DNA of 32,173 bases from Bacteroidales bacterium. Its GTDB lineage: Bacteria; Bacteroidota; Bacteroidia; Bacteroidales; JAADGE01. Positions 15,742-25,215 of the stretch are shown one piece after another. Location of the stretch: the NCBI GenBank assembly GCA_029934515.1, contig JAOZMB010000025.1, positions 1 through 32,173 on the forward strand. The letters run 5' to 3'. The notes beneath the pieces were generated by a model. It saw only the letters and a list, made by a program, of their open reading frames with translations, made no database searches and had not been told where the DNA came from. The position numbers were made by a program, and so were the translations under genes. How positions within the stretch are numbered: the stretch's first letter is position 1; every line of letters begins with the position of its first letter.

Positions 15742-18330
15742 TTAATGATTAATAACAATTTTTTTGTTAATAATATTTTTTCCAGTCAGTCTCACAAAAT
15801 ATATTCCAGATTTAAAATTTTCTGAATTAATTAAAACTTTACCAGATGATGTATCAAAAATATCTTTTATAATTTTTCCTGTTACATCTAAAATCTGTAT
15901 TTTATCATAACTTTGTCCGTCAAATATTACAGTAAAATTATTGTTCGCTGGGTTTGGAATTATATCTATATTTTTTTCTAAATTTTCAACAGAAAGAGCA
16001 ACATTAACGGTCAAATTAAAAATATCACTATAATCAAAACCATCGTTAACTTTTATAGGAATACTTAATGTGCCTGCGTATTCCGAACTTGGCGTAATAA
16101 CTGTTCCATCAAAAGTGTAATTCTCGCCCTGATAAACAATCAATATAAAATCATCAGGAAAATTGCTGTCTGGGTCATCAATTATTAAATCACTTACATT
16201 AAGTTCAATTGTTTGATTTAATTGACAATATAAATTTTCTTGACCACTTATAACTGGTTGAATATTTGTTGTTTCAAGATTAACAACCGAAAAATCATCA
16301 AAGTAAAAACCGTCTGCGGTTGTATTTACATCTGTTGCTATTTTGAATTTAAATTTTACATTATCTGTTAAATATTCACTCAAATCAACAGTTTCGTTTA
16401 TCCATTCTGAGTTTCCGTCATATACTGGTTCTCCTGTTGGTTGGAAGCTTCCACTTCCGGGTGATGTATTGTTTGTAGTTAGCGGAGTCCAACTTGTTCC
16501 TCCGTTGTTTGATACAAAAAATTGTGCATAATCCCAACCTGTTTCGATGTTCCATTTAGCCCAGTAATCTACATTTGCCGATGTGTATCCAGATAGGTCT
16601 ATTGGGTTCGTCAATGTAATTTCATTGTTAATATTATTTTGATAGTTTCCTCCTTCCGAGTCTGTTATAGAACTAATTTCCGAATGGAATGCTTCGTCTG
16701 TTACCGACCATACGCTTGATGTCCAATTATTCAAATCGTTACCTGGGTCTTCAAATATTGAATTTGTTTTTCCTATAATTTTAGTGAACGTTTTTGTAAA
16801 TGTGTATAGTCCGTTGTTTACCTCAATATTAAATGTAAATTCGTCTCCAATATTCAAATTATCATTAAGTTGATAATATATTTCTCCTTGTCTGTGTTCG
16901 AACATATTAAAATCCGAAAAAGGAACATTCTCACCTATTTGTTCGAAATCGTTTCCCGATATAGCGACTTCAAAAGTTCCAATCGTATCTAATCCAATAA
17001 AATGAATATCAAAATCTATATAACCGTATTTTGGCATATAATAAGGACTTAAATCGCTGACCTCCGCATACAAACCAGCAAGTCTTGTTAAAAATAAATT
17101 TGATTCTATATTTTCTTCGCATAGCGGAATAACTTCATTTGTTTCAGGCCAGAATTCGTCTCCTGTTTCTTGCGTAAATGCAAATATTTTATTTTTAGTT
17201 GTTTGTTCTCCGTACATCCAATCGCATGCTTCGCCGTTTACTGTATAAAGAATTTCCCATCCGTGTCCGGCTGTGTATCCGTTTTCTCTTGTCATAATTG
17301 CGGCATAATTATCAAAAATTGTTTCATCTGGTTCTGGCGTGTTGATTGATTCGTATCCCCACGGATATATCAGTAAATTACTGTAAGTATGATGATTATG
17401 TGCCAATAAAAATTCGTGTGCTTCTACAAATTCTTTTATCATTTGAGTTTCAGGTTCAGAGAATGCTTCTGTTCCTCTGTAAGTATCAGAACTTGTATCT
17501 CCAGACGAACCAGTATTATCATATCCCCACATAAATCCGTAATTTCTATTTAGGTCGACTCCGTAGCTTCCGTTTCCGTTATTTTTTCGATTTTTTCGCC
17601 ACATTCCTCCACCGTTTGGGTCTGTAAGCTCGTTGTATTTATATCCGTCAACATTTATACAAGGGACAAAATACATTTCAAAATTATCAATCAGATATTG
17701 ATTTTCTCCACCGTTTTCGTAATCTTCGAGCATATACCACATTATATATATCATTTGCATCATCGACAATGGTTCTCGTGCATGATGAAGTCCCGTATAT
17801 AATACTTCGGGTTCGTTATCTTCGTCAATATCAGGGTTATCAGATATGCGTACCCAATGTAAACTGTTTCCATCGTGTGTTGTATAATCGTCTGTAATTG
17901 TTTGTTTTGCAGAAATTAAATCTGGATACAAAGCTCTCATATCATCTAATTCGCTAATCATTTCATCGTAAGTCAGATTACCACCCATTGAGCCAAGATT
18001 AAAATTTACAGGTGTTTTATCGCTTCTTACAACAACTCCGGATTTTTCTATTTTTTCGCGATAATATTTACTTAAATCATCAATAATTATTTCAAAGGTG
18101 AAATTATTTTCTTTCAATATCATCAAATCACGCTGAGAAAATTCGCCTGTCAAATGTCCGTCTTTATATCTTACTCCAAAATCAACAGCTAATCCTTTTT
18201 CTGCCAAATACTTAATATTCTGTTGTTCTATAGGGATTTTCACTCTCGAATATTTCATATTCTGTGCAATCGACATACTAAAAGTTAATACTGTCAAAAG
18301 CATTGTTATAAATAGTTTACTTTTTCTCAT
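15742..18330 (-). CDS. Secreted M14 zinc carboxypeptidase with type IX sorting domain
   Basis: The 862-aa protein has a signal peptide (1-22), a propeptide-like region and a peptidase M14 domain (about 115-420). Zinc ligands are H183 and E186 in HHAREP and a third histidine in LLAHNHHTYSN; the DLNRNYGF substrate-binding stretch and the ETGDEFWP region with the catalytic glutamate are present. A beta-rich region follows (about 520-690) with a MAM/jelly-roll look (WAKWNIETGWDYAQFFVS), then a cadherin-like segment. The last 75 residues (IIPNPANNNFTV to IVINH) form a Por secretion C-terminal sorting domain, so export by the type IX system to the cell surface or medium is expected. Role: extracellular protein degradation. 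Confidence 0.93.
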   Translation of the reverse strand: MRKSKLFITMLLTVLTFSMSIAQNMKYSRVKIPIEQQNIKYLAEKGLAVDFGVRYKDGHLTGEFSQRDLMILKENNFTFEIIIDDLSKYYREKIEKSGVVVRSDKTPVNFNLGSMGGNLTYDEMISELDDMRALYPDLISAKQTITDDYTTHDGNSLHWVRISDNPDIDEDNEPEVLYTGLHHAREPLSMMQMIYIMWYMLEDYENGGENQYLIDNFEMYFVPCINVDGYKYNELTDPNGGGMWRKNRKNNGNGSYGVDLNRNYGFMWGYDNTGSSGDTSSDTYRGTEAFSEPETQMIKEFVEAHEFLLAHNHHTYSNLLIYPWGYESINTPEPDETIFDNYAAIMTRENGYTAGHGWEILYTVNGEACDWMYGEQTTKNKIFAFTQETGDEFWPETNEVIPLCEENIESNLFLTRLAGLYAEVSDLSPYYMPKYGYIDFDIHFIGLDTIGTFEVAISGNDFEQIGENVPFSDFNMFEHRQGEIYYQLNDNLNIGDEFTFNIEVNNGLYTFTKTFTKIIGKTNSIFEDPGNDLNNWTSSVWSVTDEAFHSEISSITDSEGGNYQNNINNEITLTNPIDLSGYTSANVDYWAKWNIETGWDYAQFFVSNNGGTSWTPLTTNNTSPGSGSFQPTGEPVYDGNSEWINETVDLSEYLTDNVKFKFKIATDVNTTADGFYFDDFSVVNLETTNIQPVISGQENLYCQLNQTIELNVSDLIIDDPDSNFPDDFILIVYQGENYTFDGTVITPSSEYAGTLSIPIKVNDGFDYSDIFNLTVNVALSVENLEKNIDIIPNPANNNFTVIFDGQSYDKIQILDVTGKIIKDIFDTSSGKVLINSENFKSGIYFVRLTGKNIINKKIVINH

Positions 18331-18430
18331 AATTGAGTTTTTATATTAATGTTATTTAATTTGTCAAAAAGATATTATATTATCAAATTGGTTGCATACA
18401 ATTATTGACTAAAAAAAATTATATAAACAA

Positions 18431-21400
18431 TCAAATTTTTACAGCTATTACTGTTATATCATCTCTTTGGTTTTCATTTTTTTGATAATTTTCTAATTCT
18501 TTAATCAACAGATTTTGTTGTTCTGCGATAGTTTTTTTTGCATTTTTTAATAAAATTTTCAGAAATCGTTTTGTCCCCAAACGTTTGCGTAAATAATTAT
18601 TTTGGTCTATTAGTCCGTCTGAAGTCAAGAAAATTATATCACCCTGTTCTAATAAAATTTCTTTTTTAGTAAAATTATATTTCTTTTTTCGCGAGCTACT
18701 ACCTCCGATGAACTGTCTATCTCCTTTTATAATTTTTATCTCATTTTCATCTTTTTTATATATAAACAAATGACGTTTAGCACCCGAAAAAATAACATTA
18801 CAATTGCCGTTTTTATATTTATCTAATCTGCACATACAAATATCCATTCCATCGTTGTTATCTGTTTCGTCTTGTTTTAGAGCTTTAATAACTTTTAAGT
18901 TTAACAAATCCAAAATTTTATTTGGCTCTTTGACCTTTTTTTCGGTTACAATTTCGTTTAACAAACGGTTACCTATAAGAGACATAAATGCTCCTGGAAC
19001 TCCGTGTCCTGTGCAATCAATTGCTGCAATAAGACACGATTTTACGTTGTTATTTTCTTTTATTTTTTCAACTGGAACGAACCAATAAAAATCACCTGAA
19101 ACAATATCTTTTGGTCTAAATAAAATAAAACATTCAAAAAAATCTTCTATATGCTCCTTCCTTGGAAGTATAGCTTCTTGGATAGTTTTGGCATAACGAA
19201 TACTTCCAAGTGTATGTTCTCGTTCACGATTTAAAGCATAATTTGTGTCAGATAAAATATCTGATTGTTGTTGTATTTCTTCCTGTTTTTCTTCTAATTC
19301 TACTGTTAGTTCTTGTAAAAAATTTGCCTGTTTTTCTATTTCTACATTTTGTTCTATTAGTTCTGTAGTTCTTTCTTTTACTTGTTTTTTTAAAATTTGT
19401 TTTTGTTTTTTCAAACTGTTCATTCTAATTCTATAGAACAAAAATATACAAAATATAATAACAATAATACCTAATGCACGGAACCATAATGTTTTCCAAA
19501 TTGGAGGTAAAATTCTAATTTTAACTTCAACAGATTTATCACTCCATATACCGTCGCTGTTACTTGCCATTACTCTAAATATATAATCGCCAGGGTCGAG
19601 GTTTGTATAAGTTGCAAATCTTCGGTCTGCCGAAATTGGTATCCAATCATCGTTAAAATTTTCAAGTATATATTTATATTGATTTAATTCAGGAGACGAG
19701 AAATGGAGATACGAAAATTCAAATGCAAAGATATAATCTTCGTGAGTTATCTCAATAAAATCAGTATAATCGATAGCTTTTTTCAATATCGAGTTCTTAT
19801 TTACAGGCACGTCTTCGTTCATAATTTGAAAATTTGTAATCACAACAGGAGCTTTATATGGATTATCTTTAATATCTTCTGGAAAAAAAGCATTAAAACC
19901 GTTTGTTCCACCAAAAAATATTTCACCTGTTTCATCATTAAAAAAATAAGAACCTCCATTAAATTGATTACCTTGCAAACCGTCTTTTGTGTTATAACTT
20001 TTGAAAACCTCTGTTTCTGGATTAAAAACAGACAATCCTCTGTTTGTACTGAGCCAGATATTTTGATTTTTATCTTGCAAAACGCCCCATATACCATTGT
20101 TTGGCAAGCCGTTTTTTTCAGTATAAAAAGTAAAAGTTTTAGTTTTTTGATTATATTTATTAAGTCCACCACCGTTTGTTCCAATCCAAACAATATTATC
20201 TTTATCCACAAAAACCGACCATACGTAATTTTGATTTAGCGAATTAATATTTTCTTTATCATTAAGAAATTGTGTAAATTTTTCTGTCTTTGTATCAAAC
20301 CGATTTAGACCATTTGCTGTTCCTATCCACAAATTACCGTTCCTGTCTTCTGTAATTTTTCTAATTCTATTATCACTAATTGTTGTTGAATCTTGTGGGT
20401 TATTAAGAAAAACATCAAATTTTACATCGTCTGGTTCTTCTCCTGTTTCTGTATTTGCAATAATAAGTTTGTATAAACCATCGTCTGTTCCTACCCATAT
20501 GACTCCAGATTTTATGTATAAACACCTAACTACGTGATGATTAAAATTACGAGTTTTATTTTTTATCAGGTTATAAACTACAAATTTTTTTGTTTTTTTA
20601 TCTAATTTTTGCAGTCCGAATCTTGTTCCTATCCACAGTGTTCGTTTTTCGTCCATACATATAGTATAAACAGCACTTTGTGGGTCTTGAATTGAATATG
20701 GATTATTTTCTTGGTATTTATAATTAATAAGTTTATCCGTTTCTCTGTTCAGACAAGTTAATCCGTTCCTTGCTGTTCCTATCCAAATATTGTTTTCTTT
20801 ATTGTCTTCAAAAATTGAAGTAACAATTTCCATTACTTCATATTTTTGTTTTGCAGATGGCAAATAAGCTTTGAATTTTTCTTTTTTAGGGTCGTATTTA
20901 TTTAATCCAGAGTTCCATGTTCCCATCCAGATTATTCCAAATTTATCTTCTAATATAGATGTAACATTATGGTCGCTTAATGATGTCGGTTTATTATTGT
21001 TTCTTGTATAATTTATAAATGTATCTCTTTCTGGGACATATTTATTTACTCCCATTCCCCATGAGCCAAACCATATATCACCTTTTTTATCTTGTAATAT
21101 TGATTTAACATTATACTCTTGTTTGAGTCCGAAGTCTGTTGAATGATAATTTACAAAATGTCCGACTCTGTCTGTTTTGTTGTTCATTTTGGAGATTCCG
21201 TTTTCTGTTCCAACCCATAAATTATGTTCTCTGTCTTCGTAAATTGCTCTCACAAAATTGTAAACTAAGCTGTGTTTATTTTTTTTATCTTCTGTAAGGA
21301 AGTGTACAAATTTTTGTGTCTTTGGGTCTATTGCAGCCAAACCTTTACCGTGTGTACCTATCCAGATTAAACCTTTGTGGTCTTGAAAAATAGAGCGTAC

Positions 21401-21940
21401 AATATTATTAGGAAGAGAATTTTTCTTATTTTCATCGTTAAAAAAACGAGTAAAAGTTTGTGTTTTTTTATCAAATTTGTTTAAACCGTTTCTTGTACCA
21501 ATCCAAATATCGTTGTTATTGTCCTGAATTAAAGAATAAACCCAATTATTGCTTAATGTATTCGGATTTTTTTCATCGCTATAAAATCTTTTAAATACTT
21601 TTGTTTTCGGATTGAAACGATTTAACCCGTTTCTCGTAGCTATCCAAATATATCCTTCTTTATCTTGTAAAAGTACTGTTATCCAACTCGAACTGAGACT
21701 GTTATCATTTCCAATTTCATTTTTATAAACTTCAAAGTTGTAGGCATCATATTTATTTACTCCATCAGCAGTTCCTATCCACAAGAACCCCATAGAATCC
21801 TGCATCATACAGGTAACAACATTTTGCGAGAGTCCTTCTTCGGAAGTAAAATGTTCAAATTTTAATTCTTTTTCCTGAGCCACACAACTTATTATATTTA
21901 AAAAAAATATTGAAAGAAATATTATAATATTTTTTTTCAT
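18431..21940 (-). CDS. Beta-propeller sensor with SpoIIE-type phosphatase output
   Basis: The 1169-aa protein has a signal peptide (1-21), about 13 to 14 Reg_prop repeats of the form IWIGT..GLNKFD...F (about 30-670) that should form two beta-propellers, a Y_Y_Y domain (about 710-790, ending GDYIFRVMASNSDG), one membrane helix (LWFRALGIIVIIFCIFLFYR) and a long coiled coil. The C-terminus is a SpoIIE/PP2C-like phosphatase: SGDFYWF, AAIDCTGHGVPGAFMS, DGMDICMC, FLTSDGLIDQ and RDDITVIAV, with the metal-binding aspartates intact. The periplasmic part looks like that of Bacteroides hybrid two-component systems, but the output is a phosphatase. It lies 62 bp downstream of another SpoIIE-type gene. 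Confidence 0.92.
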   Translation of the reverse strand: MKKNIIIFLSIFFLNIISCVAQEKELKFEHFTSEEGLSQNVVTCMMQDSMGFLWIGTADGVNKYDAYNFEVYKNEIGNDNSLSSSWITVLLQDKEGYIWIATRNGLNRFNPKTKVFKRFYSDEKNPNTLSNNWVYSLIQDNNNDIWIGTRNGLNKFDKKTQTFTRFFNDENKKNSLPNNIVRSIFQDHKGLIWIGTHGKGLAAIDPKTQKFVHFLTEDKKNKHSLVYNFVRAIYEDREHNLWVGTENGISKMNNKTDRVGHFVNYHSTDFGLKQEYNVKSILQDKKGDIWFGSWGMGVNKYVPERDTFINYTRNNNKPTSLSDHNVTSILEDKFGIIWMGTWNSGLNKYDPKKEKFKAYLPSAKQKYEVMEIVTSIFEDNKENNIWIGTARNGLTCLNRETDKLINYKYQENNPYSIQDPQSAVYTICMDEKRTLWIGTRFGLQKLDKKTKKFVVYNLIKNKTRNFNHHVVRCLYIKSGVIWVGTDDGLYKLIIANTETGEEPDDVKFDVFLNNPQDSTTISDNRIRKITEDRNGNLWIGTANGLNRFDTKTEKFTQFLNDKENINSLNQNYVWSVFVDKDNIVWIGTNGGGLNKYNQKTKTFTFYTEKNGLPNNGIWGVLQDKNQNIWLSTNRGLSVFNPETEVFKSYNTKDGLQGNQFNGGSYFFNDETGEIFFGGTNGFNAFFPEDIKDNPYKAPVVITNFQIMNEDVPVNKNSILKKAIDYTDFIEITHEDYIFAFEFSYLHFSSPELNQYKYILENFNDDWIPISADRRFATYTNLDPGDYIFRVMASNSDGIWSDKSVEVKIRILPPIWKTLWFRALGIIVIIFCIFLFYRIRMNSLKKQKQILKKQVKERTTELIEQNVEIEKQANFLQELTVELEEKQEEIQQQSDILSDTNYALNREREHTLGSIRYAKTIQEAILPRKEHIEDFFECFILFRPKDIVSGDFYWFVPVEKIKENNNVKSCLIAAIDCTGHGVPGAFMSLIGNRLLNEIVTEKKVKEPNKILDLLNLKVIKALKQDETDNNDGMDICMCRLDKYKNGNCNVIFSGAKRHLFIYKKDENEIKIIKGDRQFIGGSSSRKKKYNFTKKEILLEQGDIIFLTSDGLIDQNNYLRKRLGTKRFLKILLKNAKKTIAEQQNLLIKELENYQKNENQRDDITVIAVKI

Positions 21941-22002
21941 TGCTTTGATTTTCGCTAATTTTAGAACTCATTATTTGAAAAGAAAAAATTAAAATCCATT
22001 AA

Positions 22003-23952
22003 TTATATTTGAGTCTTTATTTCATTATCTTTAAATTTCATCCCAAAAATAAGAATATCATCAGTTTGGTCATTTTTACCTTTCCATTTCATAAAAATGT
22101 TATTAAGTTTATTTTCTTGTTCGTCCATGTTCAAATTATGAATATTAAGTAATAGTTTCTTAAAATTCTTTGACATAAATTTTTTATTTTTAATCTCTCC
22201 AAATTGGTCTTGGAAACCGTCTGAAAATATATATATTATATCATTATTTTGTAATTTAATTTTGTTATTATTAAATTTTTTTTCTTTTGGATAAAAACCT
22301 ATCGGATTTCTGGTTGCTTTATATTCAATTAATTCTTTGTTTCTTATAATTATTAACGGATTGTATGCGCCTGCATACTGCAATAAATTTGTTTCCATAT
22401 CAATGCTGCATAGCGCAATATCAAGTCCGTTTTTATTATTTGAACCAAATTCTTTAAATGTTTTTTTGAAACGCTGTCTTAATACTTCCAATGCTCTTGC
22501 TGGATTATTTATATTTTTATTTTTTATTATTTCATGTAAATATGTTATTCCGAGCATTGTAAGGAATCCGCCGGGTACTCCATGCCCTGTGCAATCTGCA
22601 ACTGCAAAAATTAGATGTTTATCAATTTTGTTGATATAATAAAAATCGCCGCTTACTTTTTCTTTTGGTTTGTTAAATATAAGATATTCGTTTAAGTAGT
22701 TATCAATTAATTTTTTGCTTGTTAAAAGAGCATCTTGTATTGTTTGTGCATAATTTATACTGTCTGTTATATTTTTGTGAGCTTCTTCGATTTCTTGTTT
22801 TTGTATTCTTAATAATTTTTCTTTTTCTTTTGCTTCTGTTAGGTCTATTACAACTACATGCAATGCCGTTGTGTTTTCATATGGAATTGCTGTTAGCCAT
22901 ATTTCTGCTGGAAATTCTGTATTATCAGAACGTTTGTGTGTCCACTCAAATTTATAAAAACCTTTTTTTAATGCTATTTCAATATTTTTTTGTGCTTTTG
23001 TTTCAGATAATTGTCCGTCTTGTTGATATTTCGGCGAAAGCATTAAAGGTGAAATTTCTGATTGTTTATTTTTTATATCAAAAAGTATTTCAGCGGCTTT
23101 GTTATATACAGTAAATATTCTGTTTTGTAAAATTAATGTAGCATTTCTACTTTTTTCAAAAAGAGTTCTATATTTTTTTTCGCTTATTTTTACTATTTCT
23201 TCTGCTCTTTTTCGTTCTGTAATATCGCGCAATATTCCCTCTACGCCTGTTATGTTTCCTTCTTTGTCGAATATTAAATGAGAATTTGTTTCAAAATTAA
23301 CTGCTGTATTGTCTTTGTTTTTAATTAGTATTTCATAATTTTTAATTTTGCCACCATTTTTTTTTAGTGCTTCTAATAATTTTACTCTGTCTTCTGGATT
23401 ATAATAAAATATTTCAGGAACATTTTTGCCTATTATTTCATCGACGGTTTTTGCATTTGTATAGTTCAATGCCGATGGGCTAACAAGTGTTAGTTCCTGT
23501 TTAATATTTGTTCTATAAAATATGTCGTCCATATTTGTAAGTACAGCTTTGTATCTTTCTTCGCTTTGTATGATTTCCTTATTTTGATTTTTAATTTTTG
23601 TACTTTGTGTAATTATTTCTTCTTTTTGTTCTTCTAATTCAATATTTCTTTGGTCGATTTCTATATTTTGAGCAAATAATTTTTGATTTAAAATATTTTG
23701 TTGTTTTACATATATATCAAGTTTGTTATTTGTATTTAATAGGTCTTTATTTTTTTCTTCAATTTCTTTTACCATCGAGTTCAAAAGATACCGAGTTTTT
23801 GTTGTTGTTGTTTTTATGCTTGATATTTTAAACTCTGCTTTCACAAATTGTTTATCAATTTTCTTTATTATTTTATAGAGTTCATCTTTTTGATATGTTT
23901 TAATATCAAGTATATCAATTTTTTCTTTTAGTGTTTGTAATATTTTTTCCAT
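22003..23952 (-). CDS. PAS-domain SpoIIE-family protein phosphatase
   Basis: This soluble 649-aa protein has an N-terminal helical region with a coiled coil (about 50-130), a first PAS domain with PAC tail (131-250, ending EGILRDITERKRAEE), a second PAS domain (256-378, ending VVVIDLTEAKEKEK), a short coil, and a SpoIIE phosphatase domain (about 425-645: VSGDFYYI, AVADCTGHGVPGGF, NGLDIALCSID, IFSDGFQDQFG, QTDDILIFGM). The metal-binding aspartates are present, so it should dephosphorylate serine/threonine, typically on an anti-sigma-factor antagonist. No such substrate gene is nearby. It begins 9 bp after the FIST gene and is almost surely cotranscribed with it. Confidence 0.92.
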   Translation of the reverse strand: MEKILQTLKEKIDILDIKTYQKDELYKIIKKIDKQFVKAEFKISSIKTTTTKTRYLLNSMVKEIEEKNKDLLNTNNKLDIYVKQQNILNQKLFAQNIEIDQRNIELEEQKEEIITQSTKIKNQNKEIIQSEERYKAVLTNMDDIFYRTNIKQELTLVSPSALNYTNAKTVDEIIGKNVPEIFYYNPEDRVKLLEALKKNGGKIKNYEILIKNKDNTAVNFETNSHLIFDKEGNITGVEGILRDITERKRAEEIVKISEKKYRTLFEKSRNATLILQNRIFTVYNKAAEILFDIKNKQSEISPLMLSPKYQQDGQLSETKAQKNIEIALKKGFYKFEWTHKRSDNTEFPAEIWLTAIPYENTTALHVVVIDLTEAKEKEKLLRIQKQEIEEAHKNITDSINYAQTIQDALLTSKKLIDNYLNEYLIFNKPKEKVSGDFYYINKIDKHLIFAVADCTGHGVPGGFLTMLGITYLHEIIKNKNINNPARALEVLRQRFKKTFKEFGSNNKNGLDIALCSIDMETNLLQYAGAYNPLIIIRNKELIEYKATRNPIGFYPKEKKFNNNKIKLQNNDIIYIFSDGFQDQFGEIKNKKFMSKNFKKLLLNIHNLNMDEQENKLNNIFMKWKGKNDQTDDILIFGMKFKDNEIKTQI

Positions 23953-23961
23953 TTTGATTTT

Positions 23962-25086
23962 TTAAACTTCTTTTAATAAGACAAGTGAACATGTTTCATT
24001 ATGAAAATCTGATTTTTGATTTTTAGCATTTCCTATTTCACCGTAAGTAAAAAATCCAATAAGTGGTGCGTTCCAGATTTCATGAATACCTTCAATTTCG
24101 TCTTCCATCATAGGACCGAAAGCTACTTTTCTTCCTTTACATGAGAACATTATCATTGCGTCTGTTTCTGGTACTTCTGTTTTAAACTCTTTAATTTCGG
24201 CAATTGTTTTATCAATAATTTCAAAAGTTGCCTGAGTTGTAAATTTTACTTTTGCACCTTGTTCGATACGTCCTGTGAGTGTTATTGAGCCGTCTTCTGA
24301 ATTTCCAGAAACGGGTGTTCTTAGTACAGGAGTTTTATTTTCATAATTTACTTGTAATGGATATTTTGCGCCTATTGATAATCCTATCGGTTCTGTTGAA
24401 TTTTCTAAACCGTAGTATTTCAAGAACATATCCAATGCTGGTTTGTCGTCTATTGTATAAATTGTATTTCTTTTTGCTTTTGTTATTATTTTTTCTGAGC
24501 CGACAGCCTCCCATCCGCTTGTTGCAATACCTTTTACTTCTATTTTATTATTATCCAATATTAGAAATATAACTCCTTCATCTATTATTTTTTTATTTGT
24601 AAAAATGGTAGTTTTTTCCATTTTTATGTCGCTTGCCATTCCTCCGAATATTTGATTTCTTGATTTAATAACTTCTGATATTCCTTCAATAACAGATACT
24701 CCATCTGTTGCAAGTGATGATGTCAATACAATAAATGCAGGGTTTTCAAATTTCTTTTTTGCATATTTAGCTGCATTTTCACTTATTTGTGCAGTGTTGT
24801 TATTTTGTGTTTCTTGATAATATAGAGTAAAATATTCCTCTTTTATATCAAACAACATTACAACTATTGAATGTTCTAATACTTCATCGTTCATAATTTC
24901 TGCACCTGTTCCTGAGCCAAAAATTTTGATATTATGTTTATCAAAAATTTCGCTTACTTTCTGCAAATTATGACTTACAGAAGCAAAAACAATAGCCAAA
25001 TTATGATTAAAATTGCTATTTACTATACTATCAACTTTTGTGTTGAGTTCTTCTACTGAGTTACTTTGTATTGTTATAACTTTCAT
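23962..25086 (-). CDS. FIST-domain sensory protein
   Basis: The 374-aa protein has an N-terminal FIST domain (about 15-190; typical stretches KIFGSGTGAEI and NQIFGGMASD) and a C-terminal FIST_C domain (about 210-355; PLQVNYE and MIMFSCKGRKVAFG). FIST domains are cytoplasmic ligand-sensing modules usually linked to signal-transduction outputs; small ligands such as amino acids have been proposed. No membrane segment or output domain is present, so the signal must pass to another protein. The gene sits directly upstream of two SpoIIE phosphatases, the nearer only 9 bp away, which suggests the PAS-SpoIIE protein as its partner. Confidence 0.88.
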   Translation of the reverse strand: MKVITIQSNSVEELNTKVDSIVNSNFNHNLAIVFASVSHNLQKVSEIFDKHNIKIFGSGTGAEIMNDEVLEHSIVVMLFDIKEEYFTLYYQETQNNNTAQISENAAKYAKKKFENPAFIVLTSSLATDGVSVIEGISEVIKSRNQIFGGMASDIKMEKTTIFTNKKIIDEGVIFLILDNNKIEVKGIATSGWEAVGSEKIITKAKRNTIYTIDDKPALDMFLKYYGLENSTEPIGLSIGAKYPLQVNYENKTPVLRTPVSGNSEDGSITLTGRIEQGAKVKFTTQATFEIIDKTIAEIKEFKTEVPETDAMIMFSCKGRKVAFGPMMEDEIEGIHEIWNAPLIGFFTYGEIGNAKNQKSDFHNETCSLVLLKEV

Positions 25087-25105
25087 TTTATTTTATAATT
25101 TAATT

Positions 25106-25163
25106 AAAAAATCAGCGAACAATTTAACTTATTAAAATTGTTAAATTCGGTAAATTGTTCGCT
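25106..25163 (-). terminator. Rho-independent terminator of the ABC permease transcript
   Basis: On the minus strand a 13-bp stem (AGCGAACAATTTA with TAAATTGTTCGCT; arms 25151-25163 and 25114-25126) is followed by GATTTTTT. It separates the permease gene from the FIST gene. Inside the loop GTTAAATT (25140-25147) could instead pair with AATTTAAC (25121-25128). Confidence 0.8.
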
Positions 25164-25167
25164 TGTT

Positions 25168-25188
25168 CAACAACATAGAATGTTGTTG
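25168..25188. repeat. Second small hairpin in the permease/FIST gap
   Basis: CAACAACAT (25168-25176) pairs with ATGTTGTTG (25180-25188) around the loop AGA, a 9-bp stem just before the terminator in minus-strand transcription. Its function is not evident; it may stabilise the mRNA end. Confidence 0.5.
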
Positions 25189-25215
25189 TAGGTTAGAATT
25201 TATAAAAAATATCTT

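Noticed and set aside
19703-20239. Plus-strand ORF of 178 codons inside the propeller gene
   Set aside because: It is antisense to the conserved Reg_prop repeats; its residues are Ile/Phe/Lys-rich without motifs, as expected of a shadow frame.
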